Positions 1 to 12,294 of a stretch of DNA of 64,000 nucleotides are shown here, piece after piece; position 1 is the first letter of the stretch, and each line of letters opens with the position of its first letter. A program made the translations under genes and the position numbers. The stretch spans positions 26,701-90,700 of the forward strand of contig JAYKAV010000471.1 in NCBI GenBank assembly GCA_035582835.1, in the 5' to 3' direction. This DNA is from Phoebastria nigripes. Lineage: Eukaryota; Chordata; Aves; Procellariiformes; Diomedeidae. The notes under the pieces were generated by a model, which was not told the DNA's origin, did not search any database, and saw only the letters and a program-made list of their open reading frames with translations.

Positions 1-2329
1 TGCTCAGAAAAGGCTTAACATATTTGCTCAAGATTGCAGAGGAGCAATGCTCCTCTGGTGGCAGAGGCAGAGAATGCAATTCTCTGTGAACACCTTCAAT
101 ATCTTAGCGTTCATTTTGTCCTTTAATATCCTGGGAACTCTTGCCTCATTCACTTCTGACTTCTCTGGAAAGATCCTGTGGGTTTATGGATAAATGTGTG
201 GGTTTTTTAAACAATTCTGACTTATCCCCAGATCCTCCTGGGCTCTGAATAGTTTTGTGATCATGTGTTATTTTCTCCTGTATGACTCCTGAATCAAAGG
301 CTAAATCATTTCACATAAGCACAAAGTCTATTTGCAGGCTGTAAAAACCCACTGCTTCCCAGCCAGTTCTTTTTTGCCATCTGTCCCTGTTCTTAACCAA
401 TCTCATTGGCTTTCATGCACACTTTAGCGTATAGATAATCTTCAATAATAATAAATATCTAGCTAGTGCTGTTAGTGACCTTTATTGACCTGCATTTTCT
501 TTTCCCCATCACTCATCACTTGTTTTAGCTTCTTTGGCTAACCCTTCCCAGTTTTTTTTTCTTTATGCAGTCCATCATCAAATCTGTGTACCCTCAGCCC
601 CTTTTCAGATCTTGCTGATTTTCCCCCTACCACCTCCTCTACTAGTAGGCTGTTACTTCTTTTACTGAGTCAATGCTTCCACAGTCCGTTGCCAAACTCA
701 TGCTAAATCAGTCCCGGACTCCCTTGTACTGCANCTCATCTCCCAGTCTCTGTGCACATAAGACATAGAGATATCCTTTTTCTTCCCTACTGTCTTTTGC
801 ATTCCCATTTTTGCCGGGCTCCTAGCCTTCTTTCCTAACCTTCATGAATCACTCCTCCTCTGCATTTGGAGATCCAGGTTACTATTCCATAGTGCCTGAG
901 TGCCAGAAAGACTCACTAAAGGCACTAGAAAATGCTTTTCCCTGAATTTTAGTGCCTAGTCCATGGCGTCTGGGAAATGGAGTGTGGGAGACTTACAGTA
1001 AATCTCTGAACCAGCTTAATTCTTCTTTGGGAATGGCATATGCACATGTTGGTCAGCCTTATAAACTGAGAGAGACTGTGTGCATTCCAGGAATTTTCAG
1101 GGATTTGAAAGCCTTTGGGCATATGTAAACTGAGATTTTTTTTCTCTAAGTTAAAAATATGTCCAGATTTAAACAGATTCTCACAGGTGCAATGAAAGGC
1201 ACATTTTTGATACTTTGTGAAATTTTGAGGTTTTAACCCACAAGGCATGACTAAGTTTCTCAAAGAAGTGTTTCCAGAACTTTTTCTAGCATTGCATGTG
1301 AAAAATAACCCTTTTTCCACACAAATTTTTTTTCTGAAACTTTTTTCCTGAAACAGAATTGGTTTTACCTAAACTTTCTGAAGCTTTCAATCAGACAAGC
1401 ATCAGTCATGGAATCATCTTCCCAAACTACCTTGAAAGACATTTGTAGCTGAAAGCAATGCTTTAACTAGAAATGTTGGGCAGCTTCTGTATTCACGGCT
1501 CAACGCCACTTTAGGCACAGTAGTGAGTAACATGTGACTGGAGTTCATAATGTTTCTCATCTGGGCTTTAATCCTACAAACACTTGCATAACTTTAATCC
1601 TCAAAAATATTTCTGCTGACAGATTAAAATATTTACTGAAAATATTAACAGTTGTGCAAATATGTAGGAGTTTATAGATCTTTGATACGTATTTTATTTT
1701 GAAAAAAGTGCCTTTAGGATTGAAATGAAATTCATAGAATTACAAATAATGAAAATAACTGTCTCCTTATAGATAGAGTATTAAGGATTTGTCATCGTAT
1801 CTGCACACAGATTATGTTGTAATACTACGTACCCCAAAATACAAGTACCATTTCAAGCTTTCGTGGGGTAAGCAAAGTAAAAAGCTATACTCTTTTTGTA
1901 AGAAATCTCCTTCCACTGTACTTAGTATGCAAGAAATGTTTCAGCACTCAGGAGACTCAGCTGAGAAACTGTGCTTGCCAATTCCAGATTAACATGGTAA
2001 ATTGATTTCATTGCTTTAAAGGATCTAATGTTTTCATTAGTATTGCAGCATTATTCTATCTATGGACAAATTTTAAGCATATTTCAAAGCCCCTACATTT
2101 TGAAATGTGTGTTCTAGATTTCTCAGAATTAGTTATCACTGCAGCAAGCAGAGTTTTGACCAGAACATTATTTATGGTGGATTTTCTTTCTGCTGTGAAG
2201 TCTTTTTTATCATGTTTGAAAAACAAAAAGTAAACCCTTTTATCAGAGAAAAGTAACTCTAGTAATGATTTCTTAATCATTTATTTACAATGAATGTGTT
2301 GGGTGGTTTTTTCCTTTTCTTGTCAATAG
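1..2329 (+). other. RNF180: RNF180 intron upstream of the large coding exon
   Basis: AT-rich non-coding DNA ending in a polypyrimidine tract and an AG acceptor at 2328-2329. I looked for the expected N-terminal coding exon (a Cys-rich start with Trp-Lys-Cys and Cys-His-Val-Trp motifs in mammalian RNF180) and did not find it. The short open frames here have no recognisable family, conserved motif or splice context. One isolated N lies near 734. No repeat family is recognised. Confidence 0.7.
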
Positions 2330-3280
2330 GCACAGTGGACAATTGGAAAACTGCACTGTCCCTTCTGTGAGGCCTGCTTAGGGGGCTTTAACTTTGTTTG
2401 CAACACAAAATGTTCCTGTGGACAGTTAGTAAATATACATTTCTGCAAAAGTCGGACTGACTATCAGCCAGCTTTCTCTGTTAAATTGGCAAAATCATCA
2501 GGAAAACACTTACCTCTCCTCAAAATTCAGTCTGGTTTTAGCAAGGATACCTGCTATGAAGTGGTAACTGCAACTTTGGAAATAAAAAATCAAGGGCTTT
2601 CATACATGGCCAGAAATAATAATGGTACTGGAAGATTAACAGAAGCACTTTGTCTGGAAGTAAGAGCTCCCAGATTAGAGATGAAAAGTAAAAAACTTCC
2701 CTTAAAGGCATTAAATCAAAAAAGAAATCTTTCTGCTTCCTATCCTATGAATGATGCACACACTGTAAAACCTTTTCACAGAAGATCACATAGTTTGGAT
2801 TTAAACATCAGAGAGAGACTTGTTTTGTCACCTGCATTATATGAAACTTGCAGAATGGGAACAATTTACCATGGCCAAAATGAAAATCCACCTGTTTACA
2901 CACAAAGTGGCTTGCAATTAGAGTCCAATAGGAAAGAAGGTAGTTCTTTTCAGGACCTATATAGTTCCAGTGCTGACAAACTACAAAAAAGGTTTCGAGT
3001 TACTTCCTGTAGCACATTACTACACAGAGAAACAGAAAGTGAGTGTGATTTTGAAGCTACTGGACAATCTTCTGGGAGTGCCATTGCTGATGGGTCACCT
3101 TTTGTGATGAACCTTTCTTCACCTACAAGTGCTGTTGAAGAGGAACAGTACATCACACCTGTTGGTCTTGTGCAGCCTATGAGTATTTCCTTCAACCAAA
3201 AGCTGAATAAGAGAGAAAGAAACAAGTTGAAAAGCTTGAGGAGAAAACAAAGAAGGCGAGAACGGTGGCTACAGAAGCAA
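2330..3280 (+). CDS. RNF180: RNF180 large central coding exon
   Basis: This exon carries 317 codons of RNF180, an ER/membrane-anchored RING E3 ubiquitin ligase; substrates reported for the family include ZIC2 and monoamine oxidase A. It follows a pyrimidine-rich acceptor ending in AG at 2328-2329 and stops at a donor (CAA|gtaggt) after 3280. Both borders are phase 0. The first ~35 codons hold a cysteine cluster (CPFC, then CSC) resembling a small zinc-binding fold and conserved in mammalian RNF180. A middle block contains MARNNN and LTEALCLEV, and further on HRRSHSLDLNI, all close to the mammalian protein. The end is very basic (KLNKRERNKLKSLRRKQ, then RRRERWLQKQ). Read-through of the donor gives only three more codons before a stop. 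The rest of the exon is poorly conserved and Ser-rich, as expected for this protein. The identification rests on several separate motif matches recalled from the mammalian protein. Confidence 0.96.
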
Positions 3281-6200
3281 GTAGGTGTTTAAAATTAATT
3301 ATGCTACCTTTTTTGTAAAATTTGGTTTGCTTTTATAAATCATTCTGACTTTTTTTGATGCTGTCTCTTAATACTGGTTTAACGTGGTAGTGGCTAGAGT
3401 CAGGTATCCTGCAAACAAGGATTTATGACCTCTTCCTACATGTAGTTTTTCTAATTCAACTCAATCAGGTTTTTTCTGTGTAAAATCAAACCTTGGTGGG
3501 TATATATAATTAGTTTCTGTTGGCCTTCTTATTGTTTTGTGATGTAATAATAAATTTGAAGTGGGAAAAAATACAGTAAAATTTAATCAGTGTGATTAAA
3601 GGAAAACTAAATGTTCAAATCTTCTAAATGAGAAACCCTAACATTTCAGGATTTCCTAACTTTTAAGTAATGGCGTTTTGAGTTAACTTTACATTAAGAA
3701 AAATTTATGTTTTAAAAGATGTTTGCATTTATTATTTATTGTAACACAGATATTTTTTCTTTGAGTAAAGAATTGATTGTTGCTATTTAAAATAATTAGT
3801 CTTTAGTAGGTAAATATTTTGTCTACAGATCTAACAGAAATGTTACATATTCTTATCAATTATACAGGATGGTTTCCTTCTTCAAACCATCTAAAGCAGA
3901 ACAGAATTAGAGACCATAGATGGTCATGCAATTTTTGGTGGGGGGGAGGGGAGAAAGACCAGGAATATGTCTTAAAATGAATAACACAGTTTTTGTTTGC
4001 TCTGAAATTCAGTAGAAAGACTAATGATATGTATGCTTTTAAAAGAAAATTTCTCATCATAAAATTCCTGCTACAAAATACTGTGTGGCCAGCAAGAGCA
4101 AACATACTATCACTCATCAGAGAAGTAGTATCTACTCAAGAAATCATTCCCACTTCGGGTAGGTATGTCATTGTGATAGTCTTAGAATATTCCATAGATG
4201 AAGTGTAGTGACATGTAAAGCTCATGTAAACCTTATTTTACAGATTTTTTTTTTTAATGTGATTGCTTTACATTTTATGGTAGTCAAGTCTAATTTAATA
4301 TTTATGTCTTATTGAGAAATACTAAGCTTATTTGAATGGACTATGCTTAGGTCAGATATTAAATTGTTTTCGTTGGTTTGCATTTAATGCAATAGGATAT
4401 ATAGGACCAATAGTTCATGTATGGATCTTTCATTAGTCCTTTATACCTAAATGATATTCACCCTTAATATTCTGCTGTCCTTATACAGTCCCACTCCACT
4501 CAGGCACGAAGTGACTTGGAGCTCTTTCCTACATACAGTCAACAGAGCCTTTAGAATATAGTACAGAATTGAAGCAGAGCAGTGAATTCAGGATTGAGAG
4601 AGAGATACATAGAGGCTGTCTCTCTCAATGAAATGTAAGAACCAGCTTGAAAATATGATGGGTCTGGGACATATTATGGGACCTTTCAGTATGGCGTGCA
4701 TATATTCTTTCATCTTTGGGAAGGTTTTTTGTTTTGTTTAAAGAAAGATTTAAATTGGCATTGTGATATTTTGAAAACTTGTTCTTATTTTGTAAAATGC
4801 TTTTCTGAAACTGAGAGTAAAGAACCTGTCCAAGATCTCAATGTCTTAATATTGAATACTTGTTTTCTAATAAGTCTAAAGATTCTTAGGTGTCCAAGTC
4901 CCTAAAATGGCTTTAAAAATTCCAGGCCTCATTGTTTCTGTTAAATGAAATGATGATGCACAAACACAGTATATATGAGTATGTGCACAGTCGTGTCATC
5001 TGCAGTCTCTCCAGCTACTTTAATCTTTGTTAGATGTTACTTTCAAGAATAAAATGCTGTACAAATTTTCCAAATTTGTGATAGCTAAGAAAGAAAAATA
5101 CACTTTCAGATCTTTTTCGTGTTAAACCATGCTTAACCAATTCCTACATTATTTTTAAGTTTCATGTAGCAAATGATAGACAGTTGTTAAGACTGGTATG
5201 TCTAATCAGTAAGCATACGGTTTACAAAGTACAAAAAATTAAAAAATAAGTATGTAAAATAAATCATGTGGTTTCGAATAGTAGTTTTGAGGGGAAGATA
5301 TTTTGGTTTTGCATTGATTTCTTTAACCTTGATGAAAGTCTGTGACTGTGGCATGGAATATTTAAATGGGCCTACTTATCAGACTCTGCGTCAAGCAGCA
5401 TGTGTGGCTAGTGCAGCTGTGTTTCCCATCGCTGTGGTATCTTCCCAGGAAAATGCGGATCTAGAAAATCACATCCTCTTTACAGTCTGACGTGTTGCAA
5501 AAGGGGATGCTCCTCTGCCACGCACTCCTTTTCATGGCTGCTCCCCTCTTGTGTGCCAGTCTAGGTATCCTCCCTTTTCTTCAAAGTTCCACTTGCTGTC
5601 CTTTTTCTTCAGCGTTCTGACACCTCTCCTTGTAAAAATGTGCATTTTGTTACAGTGGTACTTACAATTGGAAGCTGATCTGTGGTACTTTGTAACCATA
5701 ATTTCCAGCATACTTACCACATATGCTTAGGCAATCAGATAGTAAAACTTCACAATGAGAAAAAAGCATAAACCTCTGAGTGGATGGAGTGAAAGAGTTT
5801 TGATAAATGACAATGGGAAGTATTTCATTTAAGTGCTCTTTTAAGAAGTACTTCAGTGCAGCAGAACCCTGATGTGAGGTGAATCTCTTCTAAGCTCTCT
5901 CTGTTAAAGATACTGTGCATCTCATTTTTATCTTTAATTAAAGCTTTTCTGGAGAGCAGTCCGAGAGAAGAGACCTGTTCAGACTTTGTAATTTCTTTGT
6001 AAATGCATAGGCTGCTTCTCTAAGTTTATTTTGTAATGTGATAACTTTATCTGTCAAATGTTTTTTCTGTCTTGCAGTAAGCCAAAATGTGCCCATAAAC
6101 GTTGTGTGGTGGCAGAATGCACTCCATTATTAAGTTGAAGTATATACACCTTGGATTGTAAATAGGAGCTATTCTGTGAGCTCCTGTCCTGCACTTGCTG

Positions 6201-7951
6201 CCGGAGGCCTGCACTGATGCAGGCTCTGGGGTGTAGGTGTGGGACTGAGCTAGCATGCTAACAGCAGAGGGACCCAAGCTTCCTCTGTCTGCTCTACAAG
6301 GGAAAGCTCTTAATGCCTGTGAGGGGAATACTTGCATTTTGTGTGTGTGCGCATGCACATTTGTGTTCAGGGGGGATTTTTAGGTTTCTGGTATATTGTT
6401 AGGGTATGATAATAACTACTTAAGTCCAGGAATTGCCAATATTAGTAATCGTTCTTGTTGTTGTTGCTATAGCTAAGAAGATGAAGTATTTCTGTTATAA
6501 ATTCCCTTTTGTGTATATCTTGTTATATGTTTGCATTGTTTGCTCATGTCTGAATCTTGTAATAATTTTCTGGAAGATCTCAGACAGAAATACCATTTCT
6601 GGCTCCTCCAGTTTTATTTCATTTCTCTTCACAATCATTTTACATAGAGGAAGACTATGTAGCCAGCTTCAAAACTGCAGTAGCCTCTTGGAAATGATCC
6701 TGATCCATCGGAAAAAATATTATTGGCCTTTTTGCTTCATTTTATATCTTGGCACATCACCAGTTCTTTTGTATCTTTTTTAAAACACAAAAGTTTTTGT
6801 CTTATAAAGGTGACTAGTGGTCCGTTTCCATGAAGTGAGTTTGCTTTCATGCTCCCAGTGTTAATGTGAACTCAGGATAAACAGGTGGGTGAGATCCTGC
6901 ATTGTTTATCCACACTGTTATCTTGCCCTGCAGCCTTGAGCTTTCAAGTCCATACTGATGTTCTCTAGCAACTGACAGTCTTGTAGTGAAGGCGCTAGGC
7001 TTCAAAGGTTTAACTTGTGCCCTTAGTTCACTTANTCTATGCTTGTCTCTTTTTCATGTATACATTGGTTTATAATTCTTTTTCTTGCACTGTCATGTTT
7101 GTATTTAAACTAAATCCCTCAGGCGTCTTGTCATGCATTTATGTTCTTGGATTTCAGTCACTCTTTCTATGATTATATTCGTAACAAGAATTATCCTCAG
7201 ACTGCTTATGGATTCCTGAACTGGCTGTTGGAGGGCTAAAAGCATTATTTAGTGTTGGTACCAAAGTAAAGCAGGAAGAGAAGGAAGAGAAATGAAATCA
7301 CAGCTGGAGGAGGCAAGCAGTAACTACAAGGTCTCAATTGTGACCTTTGTTAGGGAAATATGAGGCCCTGGAGAAGTTGCTTAAAATAGGGAAAGAGGAA
7401 ACACAGGGGAAAAGGGGCAGTCCTAATCCCATACCCTGAGATCTGTACCAAAAGATAGTGGATTTAATATGAAGTAATATTCAGTTGCAGTGACTGACTA
7501 GCTGTGAATCCCCAGAATTAAGATTGAGTGATGCAATAGTGGGAGAGCATTTTGACTCTGTGCAGCTCATACTGTATCTGCACCAGCTTTCTCATTCACT
7601 TCCTCTAGTGGCTGTAAGAGAAATGAAGATCAAATATTAATATAAACCTTTCCAACTTGGGAAAGGTGGAAACTCTGATTTCAGTGTTCAAAACTACTCC
7701 TGGTCTGGATAAGTTCTCAAAATAACATAGCAATTTTTAAGTTCTATACTTAAATGGTTGAACTTAGGTTTAAAGCACAATAAACTTTGAGATAAAGAAG
7801 CCTGAAGTGCTTCTGTGTTAACATGCATTTGCAGAGTTCACAGTCCCTGGCCTGATACATTTATGATTTACTCTTTCTGAAATAGTAATATTGCACTGAT
7901 GGTGCTATAGCATTAATGGTTTAAGAGCCATTTAACAGCAAGGCTGCAGCG
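3281..7951 (+). other. RNF180: Start of the ~41.7 kb RNF180 intron; no gene seen
   Basis: This begins the intron spanning 3281-44952. The stretch is AT-rich and shows no coding exon, RNA gene or clearly recognisable transposon. The longest open frames (for example 6433-6783 on + and 6047-6358 on -) have low-complexity or hydrophobic composition typical of chance ORFs in AT-rich DNA and lack splice borders. A purine-rich patch lies around 7255-7430. Confidence 0.65.
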
Positions 7952-8730
7952 TGTTACACTCACGTCTTGGCAAAGAAGAAGCACACGTTGTGCGTATAAA
8001 GCCAAGAATTTATTCTTCATATAGCTGAACTCTTAAGAGTGTGATTATTGTTAGTCCAGATTTAATTGTTAAAGAAAAAAGAAAAAATAATACTGCCATT
8101 GAGACTGTTGTACGCACTCACTTGTTCCTCCCCAGTTCCTGCGGTTCTGCCCATGGCGCTGCGCCTCGGGGTCTGCGGGCTGGCAGCAGACCTTGGGGTC
8201 TGGTGGNGGGGGGTGTTACTGCGGCTTGCCAGCAGCTGGAGTCCTTCACTGGGAGCAATATGATGTTCATGTTGATGGTTTCTTTTTCTTTACCCCAGAA
8301 TCCACTTGAGGTCATTTTTGTGTGTTTGGTGACACACTTTTATACCTTTGCTCTTTGTTCACTGCTCTGCAGCTTCATGCTACATCCAAATTACCTTATG
8401 TGGTGCCTTTTATGTAGTAAGATACAGTTTCTTTGTTCTGTTTGTTACCCTTAAAACCAATTCTGTCCAGGCCCAAGTCTGCATTTCTTTAACAGACCCC
8501 TGGGAAGTTGCTTATAGCTGTTGTGGTCTCCAGTGCCAACGCAGTGCCCCATCTCATGTGATCCCATGCCTGTATTCCTCCATGTTGCGTCCTGGGTCTC
8601 CATTTCTCAAGGCCTCTGCTATCTTTAGCAGGCCTGTATTTCTTTACACTACATCATTATATTAGAGTTGTAAATATCTCATTCAACATGGAATAATCGC
8701 TGTCAGTGGTTGTACCATACAAAGATAACA
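7952..8730 (-). mobile_element. Candidate solo LTR (weak)
   Basis: A 779-bp block, locally GC-rich inside AT-rich intron, has short inverted ends (TGTTA at 7952, TAACA ending at 8730). Read on the minus strand it has LTR order: a TATAAAAG box near 8340, a GC-rich middle, and an AATAAA signal near 8010, then an end in GTGTAACA. I found no matching target-site duplication (left flank gcagcg, right flank atagta), so the right end is uncertain. The overlapping open frames through 8041-8665 show no protein family and I treat them as chance. One N lies at 8206. It could also be the promoter region of an unidentified antisense RNA. Confidence 0.35.
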
Positions 8731-11700
8731 ATAGTAAAACAAATTAGCCACAGACATCTGGTCAGTTAAAGAAATTGCTGTCACAGCTAGACCCAGTAAA
8801 ACCAAGCGGCAGGCAGGGCAAGGGAAGTTGAGCCAGAGCAAGCATGGCCAGCCTCAGCCCTGAGGTCTTGCAAGTTCAGTACAAAGCTTGTGGCTGTTCT
8901 AGCAGTGGCAATACTGCATTACAGGGCTACATGGTTACAAATAAGAAGCAGTATCTTTTTTAACTAGCTGGTAGAAGGAAGGGAAAAATTTCGGGCATGA
9001 GGAGCTCTGAGCCAAAGCTTGTCTATCTTTGCTTTTGCTTTGGTTGTAACTATTGTTACTACATGGTGACTTTTGTAATTAGGAGATTAATTCTGTCACT
9101 GATTATAAACTGGATTAACAAGAAGGTACTAAGAATGATGGATTCATGCCCAAATGCATGACTGACTTTTGTTAAATTGCCACTGTGGTTTCTGTGGAAG
9201 TTGTATCTGAGGGAAATAACATGCAAAACTGGTTTCTGAGGTGTATCTGGAGGTCCTGTTGCAAGCCTTTAAACCCCAACACTGTAGAGTTTAATTACTT
9301 TTTAATGACTTTAATTACTAATTACTTTTAGCCGCAGTCTTTTCATGCTGTTATTTGTGATTACAGCTTTTGAAGGCGTTGCCTGACCTGACCTCTTCTA
9401 CTGTTTGATATGTCTTTTACACAATTTGGTGTTAATAATAACCAGTGGGATAAACAGCCTTGCAAATTTGCCAGGGGTTTGTCAGGAAGAAACTCTGCTT
9501 GCCTTCTGTCATGGATTGTATTGTAAACTACTTAACATTTCACTCATATGTTGGAAAGGAGGGAAAATTACTCAGGGAGCTACTGGATAAATACAGCGAC
9601 TCAGGATTGTCTCAGTGTATCTGTATGTACTCTAACATTTTTTATTATCATCTTGAAGCTAGAATATATAGACTAGAATATAGTATAGCTACACTGTCAT
9701 AATGTAGCTTTACTAAAGGCCAAAATATCTGGCTGTGCTGTGAATATATTCCTTCATTTAAGTGAAATATATATGAATAAGATGCTTGTCTATAAGATAC
9801 TTTCAGAATGTACAGATACTATAGAATAATCTCAGCATAGCCGAAGTCCATGAGCTGTGGTGCATTAAGTGCCCATCTTGCAAAAGAGGAGGTCATCTGC
9901 TACTTCACGTGTTAGGCCACCTTTGGTGGTTAGTATGCTAAGAAGAGGCAATGGTTTTCACTGACCTTTTTGTGCTTTTCCAGCATCCTTGTTAATGTGT
10001 AGTTTTTCTGGAGAGACACACAAAGTCTCCAAATGCAGCCATCTCTACCTGAAATAGTAATGTTGTACTGGTAGCACTANATCTCTAAGGATCAACAGCT
10101 GGGGTAATATGCCATGCCATGGATAAGATCTGATCCATCCTCGCAGACATTGTATCTTGCTGGACAAAAGCAACACAGGAAAGAAACTAAGCCCAGTGAA
10201 GTGAGTTACATATTTTATTGTCTGCCAAAAAAAGTGGGCTTTTTTTACTAAATAACATACGGATCATTACTGCTGTTCCAACGTTACATTGATTGCTATT
10301 CCAAGAAAATATTGATGAACAGCCTAGAAGTGTAGAAATACTGTATGCTTTTTTCTTGTATAAACTGTAAGTATTAGAAACTATTATTTTAGTTTTTCTA
10401 GAAGCCCACAGACAACTTAGATCATAGCAATTTATGTGACTTGCTGTCCCTCAGCTAAGAAAGACAATGACCAGTTCATGGAGGTAGGTTGCGATGGTGT
10501 GCATTTAGGTGCATCCCATAATTTCAGCATGGATTCTTATTACACAGATAGAGTGAAGAGGAGACTAAATTGCAGTTATAAAAGATGACTCATGGCAGAT
10601 AAGAATCAAAGTTCAGCAGTGGTATGAACAAGAATACAAGATATTTTCATATTTATGAGATTTACTGTGTATTACCAGAAGGACCACACAGTAAGGAGAG
10701 AGTTTAAGATGAGACTTTACATAAGAAAAGAATGTATTGTTGTAAATTTTATAGAATTTTGTGCCCCAGGCCTGTAGCCCTTCACTTCTACAAATTGTTA
10801 CTGACTCAGTGACAAAGAATTTCAGTAAGTTTTATATTTCTAGTTGGTTTTCATGGTACTAAACTCTCTGAATATGTATAAACTGAGGTAAATTAAATGC
10901 TGCTTGCATGGAGATTTAAGTAGAGTGCAGGCCTTGGTTCTTCAAATTAAAAAATAAATTTTTTTCAGGAAAAAAGAAATTCCTTACATCTGGGAGAATT
11001 AAAGCTCCCCACCTTTTTTTTTAAAGAACTATTTCTTCATGCTGTGTAGTGGTCAATGTAGCTATGAATGTTTCTCATCCATGACCCCCCTTTAAATTTT
11101 ATGGTATCCAACTTCTAAGCATTTTTTTTTCCTCATGTCTGCATTTGGGAGAAAATAATGCTGTCTGAAAAGAATTTTTCTTTTCTTTACATTTCTTCAA
11201 CTGTTTTAGGGAAAACTGCAGGCTTCTCTACAGAGAAGTAGAAGTCATTGTGCGCATCAAAAAGATGTCGCACAAACAGAATATAATGGAATAGATTTCA
11301 TACAAACTTTCAGAAGTTGATAAGCAATCAGTGATTCTAGTAGGAAATGGAAAAATTAGCAAATTAGTGAAATGAATTATTATATGTAGTACTACAAAAT
11401 ACTGAAGAGATGTTGTATGGTAGCTGCATTTCAGAATTAAATGTCAGGAAAGAGAGTATTTACTGTTACAGCTGAAGAAGTTGGCAGTCTTTTGGGCATA
11501 TGAATGTCTTTTTCACATCCAAAGTACAAGCTTATACCAATAAGTTAAATAAAAGTTTCCTGTGTTACAATCTAACACCCTTATGGCAGTAAAGCTGTGA
11601 CGACATATATTTTTTAAAGCTGGCTATTGCCAAGATTTTATTTGGTACAGTGCTTTTTCTGATATCATGTGCTTTATATACCTAAATTAAAATGATTACA

Positions 11701-12262
11701 TGTCAGAAGGGAAAGGTTTCCTTTATAGATCACTTAGCTAAAAACATGCATCACATTTAATACAATTTAGAATTATGGGGGATGGAACGTGTGGGGTTTT
11801 TTCTTTTTTAATTTTCTTTCAAGAGTATATCTGCTTTTTGTGAAGATGCTAGAAATCTGTCAGTTCCCATTATTTGTAATTTGCTATCAAGTTTCTAATT
11901 AAAATTATTTCACCTTTCATTTGAGCATTAGGAGACTTGATGTGTTGTTTCTAAAGACTGGAGGTTGGAGTATGAACAAGAAAACATTTGGACATAGTGA
12001 ACATAAAGAAAAGAAACATTCTGATTCAGTAATGATCTCACATTTTTGAAAATGCCATCAGTCAGAAAGAAACATATTCATCTTCATTAACTAAGGCTTC
12101 CTTCCCATAGTCTTTATAAAAGAAATCCAACAGTTTGACAAAAGGTTAATCAAATCTTAATCTTATGTAGCTCAAAAAGTTGAAAAATTTTAAGTGATCT
12201 TATTTTCATATTGTGTTTATCTCATTTTCTTCGATGTACAGAGTGAGGAAGGCTTGCACTAC

Positions 12263-12294
12263 TTTTACTAATCAATTTTGTATGATTAGTAAAA
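12263..12294. repeat. Perfect hairpin, 12-bp arms
   Basis: The arms ttttactaatca (12263-12274) and tgattagtaaaa (12283-12294) are exact reverse complements around an 8-base loop. The sequence is AT-rich, so the stem is weak and may be chance or a remnant of a small palindromic transposon. There is no adjacent gene border. Confidence 0.8.

Noticed and set aside
8041..8665. Overlapping frames of 65-137 codons
   Set aside because: They lie in a candidate LTR with an ambiguous base; hydrophobic, low-information translations.
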